DNA from: Paenibacillus xylaniclasticus
Lineage (GTDB): Bacteria; Bacillota; Bacilli; Paenibacillales; Paenibacillaceae
NCBI RefSeq assembly: GCF_004001065.1
Contig: NZ_BIML01000030.1
Location: forward strand, 1 to 53,617
Reading direction: 5' to 3'
DNA: 53,617 nt
Shown one piece after another: positions 1-8,777 of this stretch (the first letter of the stretch is position 1; every line of letters begins with the position of its first letter). Under the pieces are notes generated by a model, which was not told the DNA's origin, did no database searches, and saw nothing but the letters and a program-made list of their open reading frames with translations. The position numbers and the translations under genes are program-made.

Positions 1-375
1 CGCCGCGGCATGGCGGCGGCGCTGCGCGGCTATGCCCGCGCCCAGGGCGCGGACGCGCCGTCAGCGGCGGCGACGCGGGCGAGCTATCTCGCCGCGTCGG
101 ATGCGCTGTGGCGGCGTCTCGAGCGCCGGTTCGGCGCGCGCCCGGAGGCGCAGAGCGCGCGCAGCTATGGCGCGAGCCTGCCGCTGAAGGACGCGGAGCG
201 CACTGCTTTTGAACAGTTTCTGAAGTGGGACGAGGCAGCGCGCTGCGGCGGAGATGACGCGTTCCGTCCGCCGACCCCGCAGCAGCTTATGGACGTTGTT
301 CATACGCTCAAGAGCCGCAGCTCCGCTCGGGGCGGAGGCACAAGAACTTACCAGCAAGACGGAGCTGTTCAATAA
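1..375 (+). CDS. C-terminal part of a YebA/TgpA-like transglutaminase (DUF4129 region), 5' truncated by the window
   Basis: The frame is open from the first base and ends at a TAA at 373-375, so this is the 3' end of a longer gene. The visible tail contains LWRRLERRFGARPEAQSAR, then a short LP segment, then FEQFLKWDEAARCGG and PTPQQLMDVVH. This pattern resembles the cytoplasmic C-terminal DUF4129-type tail of membrane-anchored transglutaminase-like proteins. Family knowledge: in B. subtilis the homologue yebA lies directly upstream of guaA. Here guaA follows after an inserted germination operon, which supports the assignment. No catalytic domain is inside the window, so function rests on the tail and on gene order. 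A terminator follows directly. Confidence 0.5.
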   Translation, partial: RRGMAAALRGYARAQGADAPSAAATRASYLAASDALWRRLERRFGARPEAQSARSYGASLPLKDAERTAFEQFLKWDEAARCGGDDAFRPPTPQQLMDVVHTLKSRSSARGGGTRTYQQDGAVQ

Positions 376-381
376 GTTAAT

Positions 382-416
382 AAAAGGGTTGAGCAGAAAA
401 TGCCCAACCCTTTTTT
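382..416 (+). terminator. Rho-independent terminator after the transglutaminase-like gene
   Basis: GGGTTG (386-391) pairs with CAACCC (405-410), flanked by AAAA on the left and a TTTTTT run (411-416) on the right. An inner GC/GC pair (393-394 with 402-403) extends the stem. It starts seven bases after the stop codon. Confidence 0.8.
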
Positions 417-604
417 GTTTATTGCAGGCGATCAACTTCAGCTGATACAAATTTCTGTACTCCACGCATTAATTCAGCCCTATGCAATAGATGAGAGGCG
501 GAAGTATGCATACTATGCAGATATTTTGCGTAATCAGCTCATATCGATCCTCAACGAGGCCCAGTTCCTGTGTACATTACTCGTAGCGGTCTAATCGTCA
601 TTCC
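417..604. other. Intergenic, no convincing gene
   Basis: This lies between the terminator and the 3' end of gerC on the other strand. It contains a perfect 10-bp palindrome GTATGCATAC (504-513). A 64-codon plus-strand frame crosses it, but its ATG lies inside the terminator hairpin and no ribosome binding site precedes it. No strong terminator for the germination operon was found. Confidence 0.4.
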
Positions 605-1765
605 CTACTCCACACGCCCCTTATATTTCCCCGTACTTATAATGGACACCTTGACACGGACATGGCGCAGCGATTGTTCGTCAAGCGTAGTAGCTTTGAG
701 ACGCTTCCACACGGATGGGTGGTTCCGGTAAAGCTGCTGTCGAAGCTTGAACACGTCGCAATTCGCAGCAACACCTTTTCGGTACGTCTCTTCGATTTGC
801 TCCTTGATCGTTTGCGCTCCAAGCTGCTCCAGCTTCGGGAGGCTCTCCTGCTCGAGCAGCTCCGCCAGCCGACCACTGATTCGTACCTCCAGGTCATACT
901 GCACCTTACTGCCCGATATGACGGGGTGAATAGAAAATTTGGGCCTTCTCAGGAAAAGTACAGCAATAGGCTTTCCTTGCTTAGGCACTTGGAGATAGGC
1001 CTGCCCTAAATTGCGCTGCGTCCATCGAACTCCCTTCAGGTCCTCGATGGACATCCAGCTCGTCATCTTTTTATCTTTGAAGAAGTACGCTCCCGAAATT
1101 TTAAACATGGGAACATGTTTCTCGTCCTCGTTCCAGACTTTCTTCGTGATCGAGAGGGAAGGAATCATAAGCGGTTCAGTCGGCTCATGAATAGCTGCGA
1201 TCGTTTTATGTCCTTGAATCGGCATGATGATAGAGTACTGTTCGTACGTATCCTGCGGCGTATACATCAGCGTTTCGAGCGGCGACATGTTCAAGATCGA
1301 TTTTTGTGTAAAAATATCGGTCAGCTTCTCTTTCGTCCCGTAGACGAGCACGTTATATCGGATTTCCCGATATCGGTTCAATGCGTTATAGGTTTCGGTG
1401 ATCCCTTGGCGCATCAAGCTTTCAGTAACGACGACGGCTTTAACATGACCCCAAAACAGCCGAAGCTGCGAGGTCGCGAACAGAGAGTTAATTGATCCGA
1501 TAACCGTGGTGCCTACTCCTTTGCCGATCCAGCTCGGCACCTTCTTCCCAAGCTCAACGCCTTCTGACCGTGCGACATTTGAGAAATTCAATACTTGAAC
1601 GTAGGTGATATACTTTCCCTCCGAATAGTCAAGACCGATAGCCGTTACGTAAGCCATGTTCTGAATATCCTTTGAGTTCCAGCAGCCTGAAAGTATCGTA
1701 AGAGATGAGACGAGCAGTAAGGCAGCAGCCGCACAACGAATGAGCTTGCGAGCGCTGAGCTTCAT
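605..1765 (-). CDS. Ger(x)C family spore germination lipoprotein (germinant receptor C subunit)
   Basis: The 386-residue product starts with a lipoprotein signal: basic MKLSARKLIR, a hydrophobic stretch, and the lipobox LSGC followed by WNSKDI. The region after it (MAYVTAIGLDYSEGKYITYV) is typical of Ger(x)C proteins, and the length fits the family (about 370-410). C subunits are anchored to the outer face of the spore inner membrane and form a germinant receptor with the A and B subunits. Its ATG overlaps the gerA stop codon (ATGA, 1762-1765), so the two are translationally coupled. It is the last gene of a gerB-gerA-gerC operon. The germinant recognised cannot be read from the sequence. Confidence 0.92.
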   Translation of the reverse strand: MKLSARKLIRCAAAALLLVSSLTILSGCWNSKDIQNMAYVTAIGLDYSEGKYITYVQVLNFSNVARSEGVELGKKVPSWIGKGVGTTVIGSINSLFATSQLRLFWGHVKAVVVTESLMRQGITETYNALNRYREIRYNVLVYGTKEKLTDIFTQKSILNMSPLETLMYTPQDTYEQYSIIMPIQGHKTIAAIHEPTEPLMIPSLSITKKVWNEDEKHVPMFKISGAYFFKDKKMTSWMSIEDLKGVRWTQRNLGQAYLQVPKQGKPIAVLFLRRPKFSIHPVISGSKVQYDLEVRISGRLAELLEQESLPKLEQLGAQTIKEQIEETYRKGVAANCDVFKLRQQLYRNHPSVWKRLKATTLDEQSLRHVRVKVSIISTGKYKGRVE

Positions 1766-3492
1766 GACGCCTGCTCCGGCTGATGGTCAGGGTCTGCCGG
1801 GTGGACATCGGTCGGCCGATTCGGCATGTGCTTCCAAGGAACGCGGAGGAAGGAGGGGAGCAGCTCCTTCAGTCTCATCGGCGACAGCGGTGCTGTGTAT
1901 GGCACACCGAACGATTGTAGTCTGGACAAGTAGGCAGCGAACAGCACGATGCCAAGAATAACGCCATACATGCCAAGGAAGCACCCGAGCAGAAAAATAA
2001 GCAGCCGCACTAAGCTGACCGTCGTGCTAAGCGTCTGGTTGATGAGCGTGACGCCGGCTACCGCCGTTACAGCGCCGACGACGACGACAGATGGTGATAC
2101 AAGTCCGGCACGAATTGATGCATCTCCGATAATGAGCCCTCCGACGACCGTTAGCGTCTGACCGATCGGGTTCGGAAGGCGGACACCGGCCTCGCGGAAG
2201 ATTTCGAGCAAGAGCAGCAGGATGAAAAACTCCATCTGCGGCGACAACGGCAGACCGATTCTGGATACGGAGATGGTTGCCATCATTCGGAATGGCAGCT
2301 GATCTTGATGGAACGCCATTAACGCTACCCAAATGCCCGGGAGCAGCAGCGTAACAAGTAAGCTGACAAGACGAATGGCCCTCGCGAACGAGACATAAAA
2401 AAAGTTGAAATGGATGTCTTCCGGCGATTTCATCAGCAGCGACAGCGTGCCCGGCCCGATGAGCGCCATCGGATTGCCGTCCATCAAGATGACGAACCTT
2501 CCTGCCAGCAGGCTGCTGACCGCATAATCGGGGCGGCCGGTGAAGTCGAGCATCGGCATTATCGTGTACTTGTAGTCCGAAATGATTTCTTCCAGTTGAC
2601 CGATGCTGTGCAGTCCGTCGATGTCGATCTGCTGAAGCCGCTTGCGTGCTTCCGTCAATATATCCGGCGATAAAATATCTTTAAAATATACGAGCCCGAC
2701 ACGCGTTTTCGTTCGTGTTCCGATGACATACGTTTCATAGCAAAGCGAATCGCTTTTGACCCGTTTGCGAATAAGCGCAATGTTCGTCATAATTTCCTCG
2801 ACGAAGCAGTCCCGCGGCCCTTTAATTGAAATTTCAGTGTTCGAATCGTTCGGCGTGCGCCGAGGAGGGCTCGCTATATCGAGCGAGAACAGGGTATCGA
2901 TTGCGGGCATCAGCACCAGCATGCTGCCGCGAAACACCGTCTCCGCCAGCTCTTCGGGCCTAGCAGTGCGTTCAATCGGCACGAGCGGCAGCTCGCCTGT
3001 CCATTTGGTCGGCTGGGTATCGCGGGTGATGCCGTTCTCATACATGGACAGAAGGCCCGGTAGTATGGATTGGGCGATCATAGAGCCGTCGCTCAAGCCT
3101 TCGGCAAGGATGAGGACGACGTTAGACGACGGATCCTGAGTAAGCTGGTAGGAATGAAACGACACATCCTTGGATTGCGCGAAAACCGCCTTCAGCTTGT
3201 CCTCCGTCCAATGGCCGTCGGGTCCGGTTACAGGCTTGTTATTTTGGCCTTCGGGCTGCTGTTGGTTTGATCCTTGATTCGCAGATGCAGAGCCGGGATC
3301 GCTCTGCTGCGCACTTTGCTGCTTGCCGCTATCGGTTGAGCCTCCCGTGTTACCGGGTTTATTTTCATTATTGCTTTGAGCCGCTGCGTTAGGATCGCCG
3401 CCTTGATCGCTTGGTTGGTTATTGGTGCTAGGGGCGACCTTATATTTTTTATCAGCGCTGCTGGAGTCTTGTGATGTACCTGAGCCGGTCAT
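1762..3492 (-). CDS. GerA family spore germination protein (germinant receptor A subunit)
   Basis: I place the start at the ATG at 3492-3490 because AAAGGAGGT sits six bases upstream and the ATG overlaps the gerB stop (ATGA). A frame 16 codons longer lies inside gerB and has no such site. The 576-residue protein begins with about 85 residues of Gln/Asn/Ser/Gly-rich low complexity, then the GerA N-terminal domain (FHSYQLTQDPSSN onward, with IKGPRDCFVEEIMTNIALIR). It ends in a multi-span membrane domain (FARAIRLVSLLVTLLLPGIW onward). A subunits sit in the inner spore membrane and contribute to germinant sensing and signal transmission. The polar low-complexity leader recalls the Gln-rich leader of GerIA in B. 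cereus. Confidence 0.93.
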   Translation of the reverse strand: MTGSGTSQDSSSADKKYKVAPSTNNQPSDQGGDPNAAAQSNNENKPGNTGGSTDSGKQQSAQQSDPGSASANQGSNQQQPEGQNNKPVTGPDGHWTEDKLKAVFAQSKDVSFHSYQLTQDPSSNVVLILAEGLSDGSMIAQSILPGLLSMYENGITRDTQPTKWTGELPLVPIERTARPEELAETVFRGSMLVLMPAIDTLFSLDIASPPRRTPNDSNTEISIKGPRDCFVEEIMTNIALIRKRVKSDSLCYETYVIGTRTKTRVGLVYFKDILSPDILTEARKRLQQIDIDGLHSIGQLEEIISDYKYTIMPMLDFTGRPDYAVSSLLAGRFVILMDGNPMALIGPGTLSLLMKSPEDIHFNFFYVSFARAIRLVSLLVTLLLPGIWVALMAFHQDQLPFRMMATISVSRIGLPLSPQMEFFILLLLLEIFREAGVRLPNPIGQTLTVVGGLIIGDASIRAGLVSPSVVVVGAVTAVAGVTLINQTLSTTVSLVRLLIFLLGCFLGMYGVILGIVLFAAYLSRLQSFGVPYTAPLSPMRLKELLPSFLRVPWKHMPNRPTDVHPADPDHQPEQAS

Positions 3493-4586
3493 GTGCGTAC
3501 CTCCTTTGCCGGTTTCACAAAGCATGAAATCATCATCCACACAGCGGATGTCGCCAGCAGAACGATGAACGATATCGGAAAGTAGTAATGGTACAAGAAT
3601 AGATAGTAGCTGTACTCGTTAATCGGCATTAACGAGATCGCAATGTAGCTGACGGCTATTAGGCCGATTGCGATGAGACGGATTTTCGAGCTTGTAATGG
3701 GCAGCAAATCGATGATCAAGAAGATGGCAAGCGCAGTACGGATGACGGCGCCGGATTCCCATTGATAGATCGAGAAGAAGTCGACATGCTCGACGTAGTT
3801 GCCCAGCTTGACAAGCCTCCACTGCTCGTACGGCGAAGTCATTTGCCTAGCTGCTTCGTACGGTCCGAATTCCGTAATAGCCCCTACGATGGGACCTAAC
3901 GAAATGTAGACCATTATTAGGGCGAGCAGCGCGATGTGCCAAGGCTTTATTTTGGTCTGGATATGGTGCATCATCAGGAAGAGAAACGCGAATTCCACGT
4001 ATCCGCCCCAAGCATAGATAAGTCCATCCCAGACTCTGTCCCATCCATGCTCAAGAAAAGGCTTCAGCAGCCGAAAGTCCTTCTGCGGCGAGTTAGAAAT
4101 GCTGACGAAATAACCAAGTATCACGACGATAGGAAGGAGTACACCCGATGTAATCGCAATGACTCTTATCCCCCAGATCGCGCTGAAGGCGCTTATCGTC
4201 ACGAGGACGAGGGCAAGCACCAATGGCGGAGTGACGGGCAAATAATTCGAAATGGTCCATGTCGTCGTATACGTAACGGTCATTGCTCCGATAAAGTATA
4301 AGCAGGCCAGCGCCGGCAGGACGAGCAGCCAGGCAAATACGGGATGCGTATGCTCTGCGAGATACGGGAACAGCTTTTGCTGGCCCATTCGCCTCATGGC
4401 GAGAGCTAGCAGCATGCACCATGGGATGAATAAGACTCCCGATGCGATGACGGTTATCCAGGCATCGCGACCGGATGCGTCCAGCAGGGCCGGATTCACA
4501 ATCACATGACTAAGCAGACCGTTAGCGAGCATCACGATCATGGCTGCCTGAAGGAACGATATTTTACGGGGAATGCTAGCTGCCAT
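3489..4586 (-). CDS. GerB family spore germination permease (germinant receptor B subunit)
   Basis: This is a predicted integral membrane protein with about ten hydrophobic segments and an N-terminal PRKISFLQAAMIVMLANGLL signature. It belongs to the amino-acid-permease-like GerB family, which carries the germinant-binding pocket. I chose the ATG at 4586, preceded by AGGGTG at a spacing of six, giving 365 residues, the usual family length. The open frame continues to an ATG at 4673, but that codon falls inside the -35 element of the sigma-G promoter described separately, so it cannot be on that transcript. It is the first gene of the operon, giving the order B-A-C rather than the more familiar A-B-C or A-C-B. 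Confidence 0.9.
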   Translation of the reverse strand: MAASIPRKISFLQAAMIVMLANGLLSHVIVNPALLDASGRDAWITVIASGVLFIPWCMLLALAMRRMGQQKLFPYLAEHTHPVFAWLLVLPALACLYFIGAMTVTYTTTWTISNYLPVTPPLVLALVLVTISAFSAIWGIRVIAITSGVLLPIVVILGYFVSISNSPQKDFRLLKPFLEHGWDRVWDGLIYAWGGYVEFAFLFLMMHHIQTKIKPWHIALLALIMVYISLGPIVGAITEFGPYEAARQMTSPYEQWRLVKLGNYVEHVDFFSIYQWESGAVIRTALAIFLIIDLLPITSSKIRLIAIGLIAVSYIAISLMPINEYSYYLFLYHYYFPISFIVLLATSAVWMMISCFVKPAKEVRT

Positions 4587-4642
4587 GTCCATCACCCTAA
4601 CTGCGAATCGCATAGTTTGGTTGTTATCTGGAGTAACATGCT

Positions 4643-4672
4643 TATTATGGTTGGGGTGGTTGATTTTATTCA
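4643..4672 (-). promoter_or_regulatory. Sigma-G (forespore) promoter of the gerB-gerA-gerC operon
   Basis: On the minus strand, TGAATA (4672-4667) is followed by 17 bases and then CATAATA (4649-4643). The known sigma-G consensus is roughly TGAATA, a 17-18 base spacer and CATACTA, so only one position differs. Transcription would begin near 4636, which excludes the upstream ATG of gerB at 4673. Forespore expression is what is known for germinant receptor operons. Confidence 0.75.
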
Positions 4673-4866
4673 TCGGTAAGGCTGTAGATAAACAAGACGC
4701 CCATCTGCATATTGCAAACGGGCGCTCGGTATTTCTAGCTGATATTTCTTGAGTTATTTATAAAGCTGGCGGACTGAATAAAATCTCCATAGGTTTACAG
4801 GAACGAAAGCAGAGTCATGGTTCCTTACCCAATCCGACTAGAAAGCTCATGAGAATCATCGTTGCC

Positions 4867-4978
4867 TTGACTGCCGTGAACGACGTTTTATATAATTGAC
4901 ACGTTCATGATGGAGGGTTTGTACCCATTGAAGGTAGTGGCAATAATATAGCTTCAATCTCAACGGCTTAAGCGTTGA
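4867..4978 (+). promoter_or_regulatory. Sigma-A promoter and leader hairpin of guaA
   Basis: TTGACT (4867-4872), an 18-base spacer and TATAAT (4891-4896) form a good housekeeping promoter. The leader is about 110 bases long and contains a small hairpin, TCAACG (4960-4965) with CGTTGA (4973-4978), without a T-run. No PurR box pair or riboswitch was recognised here, unlike the pbuG and purE leaders. Confidence 0.6.
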
Positions 4979-5014
4979 TATATATTTTCAGCTGCACACT
5001 ATTAGGAGGATCTA

Positions 5015-6553
5015 ATGAATAAACCGAACGAAATCATCGTCGTCCTTGACTTCGGGGGACAGTACAATCAGCTGATCGCACGCCGCATCCGTGACTTGGG
5101 CGTATACAGCGAGCTGTTGCCTTACAACACGTCTGTTGAGAAGCTTCGCGCAATTAATCCGAAAGGTATCGTCTTCTCGGGCGGACCAGCAAGCGTATAT
5201 GAAGAAAGCTCGCCGCTGGTCGATCCAGGCGTATACGAGCTTGGAGTACCGATCTTCGGTATTTGCTATGGCATGCAGCTGATGTCGCATCAGCTTGAAG
5301 GTAAGGTACAGCGCGCAGGCAAACGCGAATACGGCAAAGCGGAAGTCGACTTTACCCCTGACTTCGCGCTGACGAGCGGCCTGGATGCGAAACAAACGGT
5401 ATGGATGAGTCACAGCGATCTCGTTGTTGAGCCGCCTGCAGGCTTTACGGTAACGGGCAGCACGGAGCATGCGCCAATCGCGGCAATGAGCGATGCTTCC
5501 CGTAACTTCCATGCGGTGCAATTCCATCCGGAGGTTCGCCACTCTGTCTACGGTAATGAGATGATTCGCAACTTCCTGTTCAATGTGTGCGGCTGCGAAG
5601 GCACTTGGAGCATGGAGACGTTTATTGAAGATACGGTTCGTGAAATCCGTGAGCAAGTAGGCGACAAGAAAGTGCTGTGCGGCTTGTCCGGCGGCGTAGA
5701 TTCTTCCGTCGTTGCTATGCTCATTCATAAAGCGATTGGCGACCAACTGACTTGTATGTTCATCGACCACGGCATGCTTCGCAAGGGTGAGGCTGAGAGC
5801 GTAATGGAGACGTTCGTCGGCAAGTTCGATATGAAAGTGGTCAAAATTGACGCAAGCGAGAGGTTCCTCAGCAAGCTCAAGGGTGTAACCGATCCAGAGC
5901 AGAAGCGCAAAATTATCGGCAATGAGTTCATCTACGTCTTCGACGAAGAGTCGGCTAAGCTGGGCGAGTTCGATTTCCTTGCGCAAGGCACGCTGTATAC
6001 GGATATCGTAGAGAGCGGTACGGCAACGGCGCAAACGATCAAATCGCACCATAACGTTGGCGGCCTGCCAGAAGACATGAAGTTCAAGCTTGTCGAGCCG
6101 CTCAAGGCGCTGTTCAAGGACGAGGTTCGCAAGGTTGGCTCCGAGTGCGGCCTGCCGGACGTCATCGTTCACCGTCAGCCATTCCCAGGCCCTGGTCTTG
6201 CGATCCGCGTGCTTGGCGAGGTGACGGAGGACAAGCTTCACATCGTTCGCGAATCCGATGCAATTCTGCGCGAAGAGATCGCCAAAGCGGGTCTAGACCG
6301 CGAAATTTGGCAGTACTTCACGGCGCTGCCGGGCATGAAGAGCGTCGGCGTTATGGGCGACGCGCGCACATACTCCTACACGGTCGGCATCCGTGCCGTA
6401 ACGTCGATCGACGGCATGACGGCAGACTGGGCACGTATTCCTTGGGAAGTGCTGGAGAAAATCTCGGTCCGCATCGTCAACGAGGTCGACAACGTCAACC
6501 GCGTCGTCTACGACATCACGTCGAAGCCGCCAGCGACGATTGAGTGGGAGTAG
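5015..6553 (+). CDS. guaA: GMP synthase (glutamine-hydrolysing)
   Basis: It converts XMP, glutamine and ATP to GMP, the last step of guanine nucleotide synthesis. The 512 residues comprise a class I glutamine amidotransferase domain (nucleophile Cys84 in FGICYGMQ, later FHPE), an ATP-pyrophosphatase domain with the P-loop [10 protein letters not shown] near residue 226, and the C-terminal dimerisation domain ending in [19 protein letters not shown] precedes the ATG at a five-base spacing. It lies upstream of pbuG and the pur operon, as in B. subtilis, but under its own promoter and terminator. Confidence 0.98.
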   Translation: MNKPNEIIVVLDFGGQYNQLIARRIRDLGVYSELLPYNTSVEKLRAINPKGIVFSGGPASVYEESSPLVDPGVYELGVPIFGICYGMQLMSHQLEGKVQRAGKREYGKAEVDFTPDFALTSGLDAKQTVWMSHSDLVVEPPAGFTVTGSTEHAPIAAMSDASRNFHAVQFHPEVRHSVYGNEMIRNFLFNVCGCEGTWSMETFIEDTVREIREQVGDKKVLCGLSGGVDSSVVAMLIHKAIGDQLTCMFIDHGMLRKGEAESVMETFVGKFDMKVVKIDASERFLSKLKGVTDPEQKRKIIGNEFIYVFDEESAKLGEFDFLAQGTLYTDIVESGTATAQTIKSHHNVGGLPEDMKFKLVEPLKALFKDEVRKVGSECGLPDVIVHRQPFPGPGLAIRVLGEVTEDKLHIVRESDAILREEIAKAGLDREIWQYFTALPGMKSVGVMGDARTYSYTVGIRAVTSIDGMTADWARIPWEVLEKISVRIVNEVDNVNRVVYDITSKPPATIEWE

Positions 6554-6598
6554 GTCGGAGTACTTGATTTTTAGTTGATCTTCAGCAATAGTAACTCA

Positions 6599-6649
6599 AT
6601 ACTCTCTTTTATCTGCGGTATCCCGAGATAAAAGGGAGTATTTTTTTTT
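6599..6649 (+). terminator. Rho-independent terminator of guaA
   Basis: ACTCTCTTTTATCT (6601-6614) and AGATAAAAGGGAGT (6626-6639) form a long stem with an 11-base loop, followed by nine T residues (6641-6649). Confidence 0.93.
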
Positions 6650-6680
6650 GTCGAATAACGGTGGTTGCCGCTAACAGCAA

Positions 6681-6808
6681 AACACCTTCAAGTCGTCTTC
6701 CATATCTTGCGAGAGGAAAGTATTGTCTTGAAGGTGTTGAGATTAGTCTCACGTGATGCAGTTGGTCCGCTTAATTATGCGGATTAGAAGGAATTCTTTT
6801 TAATCCGC
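6681..6808. repeat. Cluster of inverted repeats in the guaA downstream gap
   Basis: Three dyads lie close together. A perfect 12-bp pair AACACCTTCAAG (6681-6692) / CTTGAAGGTGTT (6727-6738) encloses 34 bases. A short GAGA/TCTC hairpin follows at once. GCGGATTA (6779-6786) / TAATCCGC (6801-6808) is the third, its stem continued inward by weaker pairs. None is followed by a T-run, so they do not look like terminators. No coding frame with a ribosome binding site was found in 6650-6930. Confidence 0.6.
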
Positions 6809-6937
6809 GGTATAAAAAGAATATCGGAATAAGAAAGAGTAAAGCGAGTTCGAACAAAATACTAGGCAGTACTTATGAAGTTTCTTTTCAATCTCCAGAG
6901 GGATCTTAGCTTAAATAGTTATTAAGAGGGGATGCGG

Positions 6938-7372
6938 ATGAAGAAGCTCGTTTGGTTCCTTTCACTTGTAATCGTTATTCTGGGGGTCAGTCTTGCGTAT
7001 TCTATTCGATTAAATGTAACGAACGAGAAGGAGAGCCTTCAAAAAATAGTTGTCAGACAATCCGATAGATCTGCTTTGAGCAGTATGAATGCACTATATG
7101 AGAGATACTTGGATCATAGCAGCGATTACTTAGTCGTAATTGGATATTCTATTGATAGCGGACCGATCATAACAAGCATTAATTTAGACAAGGGCGAAAT
7201 CGTTTGGATAGAGGATAGGACGAAAGATCAATATAGTGGCGGCGGTGTATTTGTAAATCAGTGTAAAGCAATGTTAAGGGAAGAGGATGACACTGGTGTG
7301 CTTTTTTCAGTCTCAAATTGTGAAGGGTACCCAGCGGACGATGTTAAAGGCTCCATACATTTTCTGAAATAA
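6938..7372 (+). CDS. Hypothetical membrane-anchored or exported protein
   Basis: I do not recognise the family. The product (144 residues from the ATG at 6938, which has GAGGGG six bases upstream; an ATG two codons earlier abuts that site) begins with MKKLVWFLSLVIVILGVSLA. This single hydrophobic segment is an uncleaved anchor or signal peptide. The rest is a polar domain with two cysteines (VNQCKAM, VSNCEGYP) that could form a disulfide outside the cell. Its base composition is more AT-rich than that of guaA. It appears to be a single-gene unit; no terminator was identified after it. Confidence 0.7.
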   Translation: MKKLVWFLSLVIVILGVSLAYSIRLNVTNEKESLQKIVVRQSDRSALSSMNALYERYLDHSSDYLVVIGYSIDSGPIITSINLDKGEIVWIEDRTKDQYSGGGVFVNQCKAMLREEDDTGVLFSVSNCEGYPADDVKGSIHFLK

Positions 7373-7384
7373 TAAATACCACTC

Positions 7385-7736
7385 CTATCGGTTTGGGAGA
7401 ACCATAACTTCAGCAGGTACATCGCCTTCCCGAATGGTTAGATACAAGTAACCTTCGTTTTTATCGTCTGGGCGAAGCACGCCTGGAAGTATTTTGGATG
7501 AAAAGGTACAAGCAGTAAGTTCACTGGATATTCAATCGTAAGGTGCGACCAATTGTTCTTTACAGCGTATAATAGATTATGGACCGAGCTTGACGAGTAA
7601 AGATTATGGGCGATTAAGCGGGATCCGGAAATTTCACAACATTCAAATGAAAGCGGTTTATTTTTAATGTGAGTTTCAGTTTGATTTAAGGTTAGCTGTT
7701 TATAGTGTCTATTAGAGGATTCATTAGATGTTCACT
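7385..7736 (-). pseudogene. Decayed gene remnant, frameshifted, no start codon
   Basis: Reading the minus strand from 7736, one frame is open for about 80 codons without an ATG (SGSRLIAHNLYSSSSVHNLL, then EYPVNLLLVPFHPK). At an AAAA run (7492-7495 on the plus strand) the sensible reading shifts frame and continues as ILPGVLRPDDKNEGYLYLTI and REGDVPAEVMVLPNR, ending in TAG at 7387-7385. The joined sequence looks protein-like across the junction, which suggests a once-intact C-terminal region. I do not recognise the family. A sequencing error in the homopolymer could explain the frameshift, but not the missing 5' end. Confidence 0.4.
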
Positions 7737-7790
7737 TAACATGCTCGCCTCTTAGTCTGATCGATACGATTATGCGAAGGGAGAAAAAGC

Positions 7791-8279
7791 ATGAGGAATA
7801 ATAAAGTAAGAATGGTGACGGTGAGCGCCCTTGTTCTTGCTATGGCGTTAAGTGCTGGTGATTGGCGTAACGATAATACGATTTATGCAAGCGGAGGTGC
7901 GTCCCTGTCGGTTTCGGCTGATCCTGAATCTGAAGGTCAAGATAGAGGCTTTAACAAGAAAGAGCAGAGTCGGGGATATGTCGGCTTTAGGCTGTTCGAG
8001 GATGGGCATATTGCGGCTGTGCTCGGATTAACGGTGGATGAGTTATCTGCGGAGCTTAAAGCAGGTAAGTCACTGGCTCAGCTGGCGGAAGAACGGGGGG
8101 CGGATGCTGCTGTGGTGAAGCTGGTCATTGAAGCCGCTCTGCAAGCTAAGTTGGTTACGAGGCTGGAGACGGGAAAGCTGACGCAGGAGCAATATGAGAA
8201 GCAGGCGGCGAGGCTTGCTGATTTTGCAGCGGTTCTGCTGTACAGCAAGCATGGCAGCTACGGCGCAGCGAGAGCCTAG
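7791..8279 (+). CDS. Hypothetical secreted protein
   Basis: The 162-residue product starts at an ATG preceded by AAGGGAG. It has an N-terminal signal-like segment (VRMVTVSALVLAMALSAG) and a polar linker. The helical C-terminal part contains LGLTVDELSAELKAGKSLAQ followed by LAEERG and, later, a GKLTQEQYEKQAARL segment. These resemble the repeated short helical units of small Firmicute envelope proteins that pair an LGLTxxEL unit with a KLTQEQ unit. No catalytic motif is visible. It is followed by its own terminator, so it is monocistronic. Confidence 0.7.
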   Translation: MRNNKVRMVTVSALVLAMALSAGDWRNDNTIYASGGASLSVSADPESEGQDRGFNKKEQSRGYVGFRLFEDGHIAAVLGLTVDELSAELKAGKSLAQLAEERGADAAVVKLVIEAALQAKLVTRLETGKLTQEQYEKQAARLADFAAVLLYSKHGSYGAARA

Positions 8280-8344
8280 CTGCAAGCGGATCGAAGCACC
8301 GTTCGCGGCGCGTCGACGGCAGAGTTACGTGAGTGAGGAATAGG

Positions 8345-8380
8345 ACCAATGCCTGCAGATTATGCAGGTATTGGTCTTTT
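8345..8380 (+). terminator. Rho-independent terminator after the secreted protein gene
   Basis: ACCAATGCCTGCA (8345-8357) pairs with TGCAGGTATTGGT (8363-8375) over a five-base loop, with one G-U pair, followed by CTTTT. Confidence 0.85.
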
Positions 8381-8777
8381 ACATAGGTGCCTATTAGAAA
8401 ACGACTGCATAAAGTACATTTTAATGTTGCCTAATCGCCGATAATAACAAGTTACTGGTTGGAATTTATGCATATTGTGCAGACACTAAGGTGCAATTAT
8501 GCAAAGTCTAGCCTGAGTCTGCATAACGTGCAACAATTTTACTGGCGGCGGAGTAGAATACCACTGCAATATGCTGGTGCAGGCTGCTGATCTGTAAAGC
8601 CTCGGCTGTAACAGGTAAAAGAAAAGTAATTGACCGGGAGTCCTCGGAAATATGTCGTATTTTCCCGCTTCCTTCGCCTCGATCACTTTGCAAAAGCTTG
8701 ATGCTGCAAGAAATATGACGCAGGAGCAGCTGTGATCGTGACGGGGAAATTCCGCCATTTGATGATAATTCCCAGCT
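8381..8777. other. Non-coding gap with TGCA-type repeat words
   Basis: About 400 bases without a convincing gene. Two near copies of a 14-base word occur: CTGCATAAAGTACA (8405-8418) and CTGCATAACGTGCA (8519-8532), with further TGCA words between them. A third relative, ATGCACAAAGTGCA, lies at 28728-28741 after the purine operon. Frames here lack ribosome binding sites. Confidence 0.45.

Noticed and set aside
400-594. 64-codon plus-strand frame after the first gene
   Set aside because: Its ATG lies inside the terminator hairpin loop and there is no ribosome binding site.
5012-6241. Long antisense frame opposite guaA, and similar ones opposite purL, purM and purH
   Set aside because: These are typical shadows of GC-rich codon use; no start signals or family motifs.
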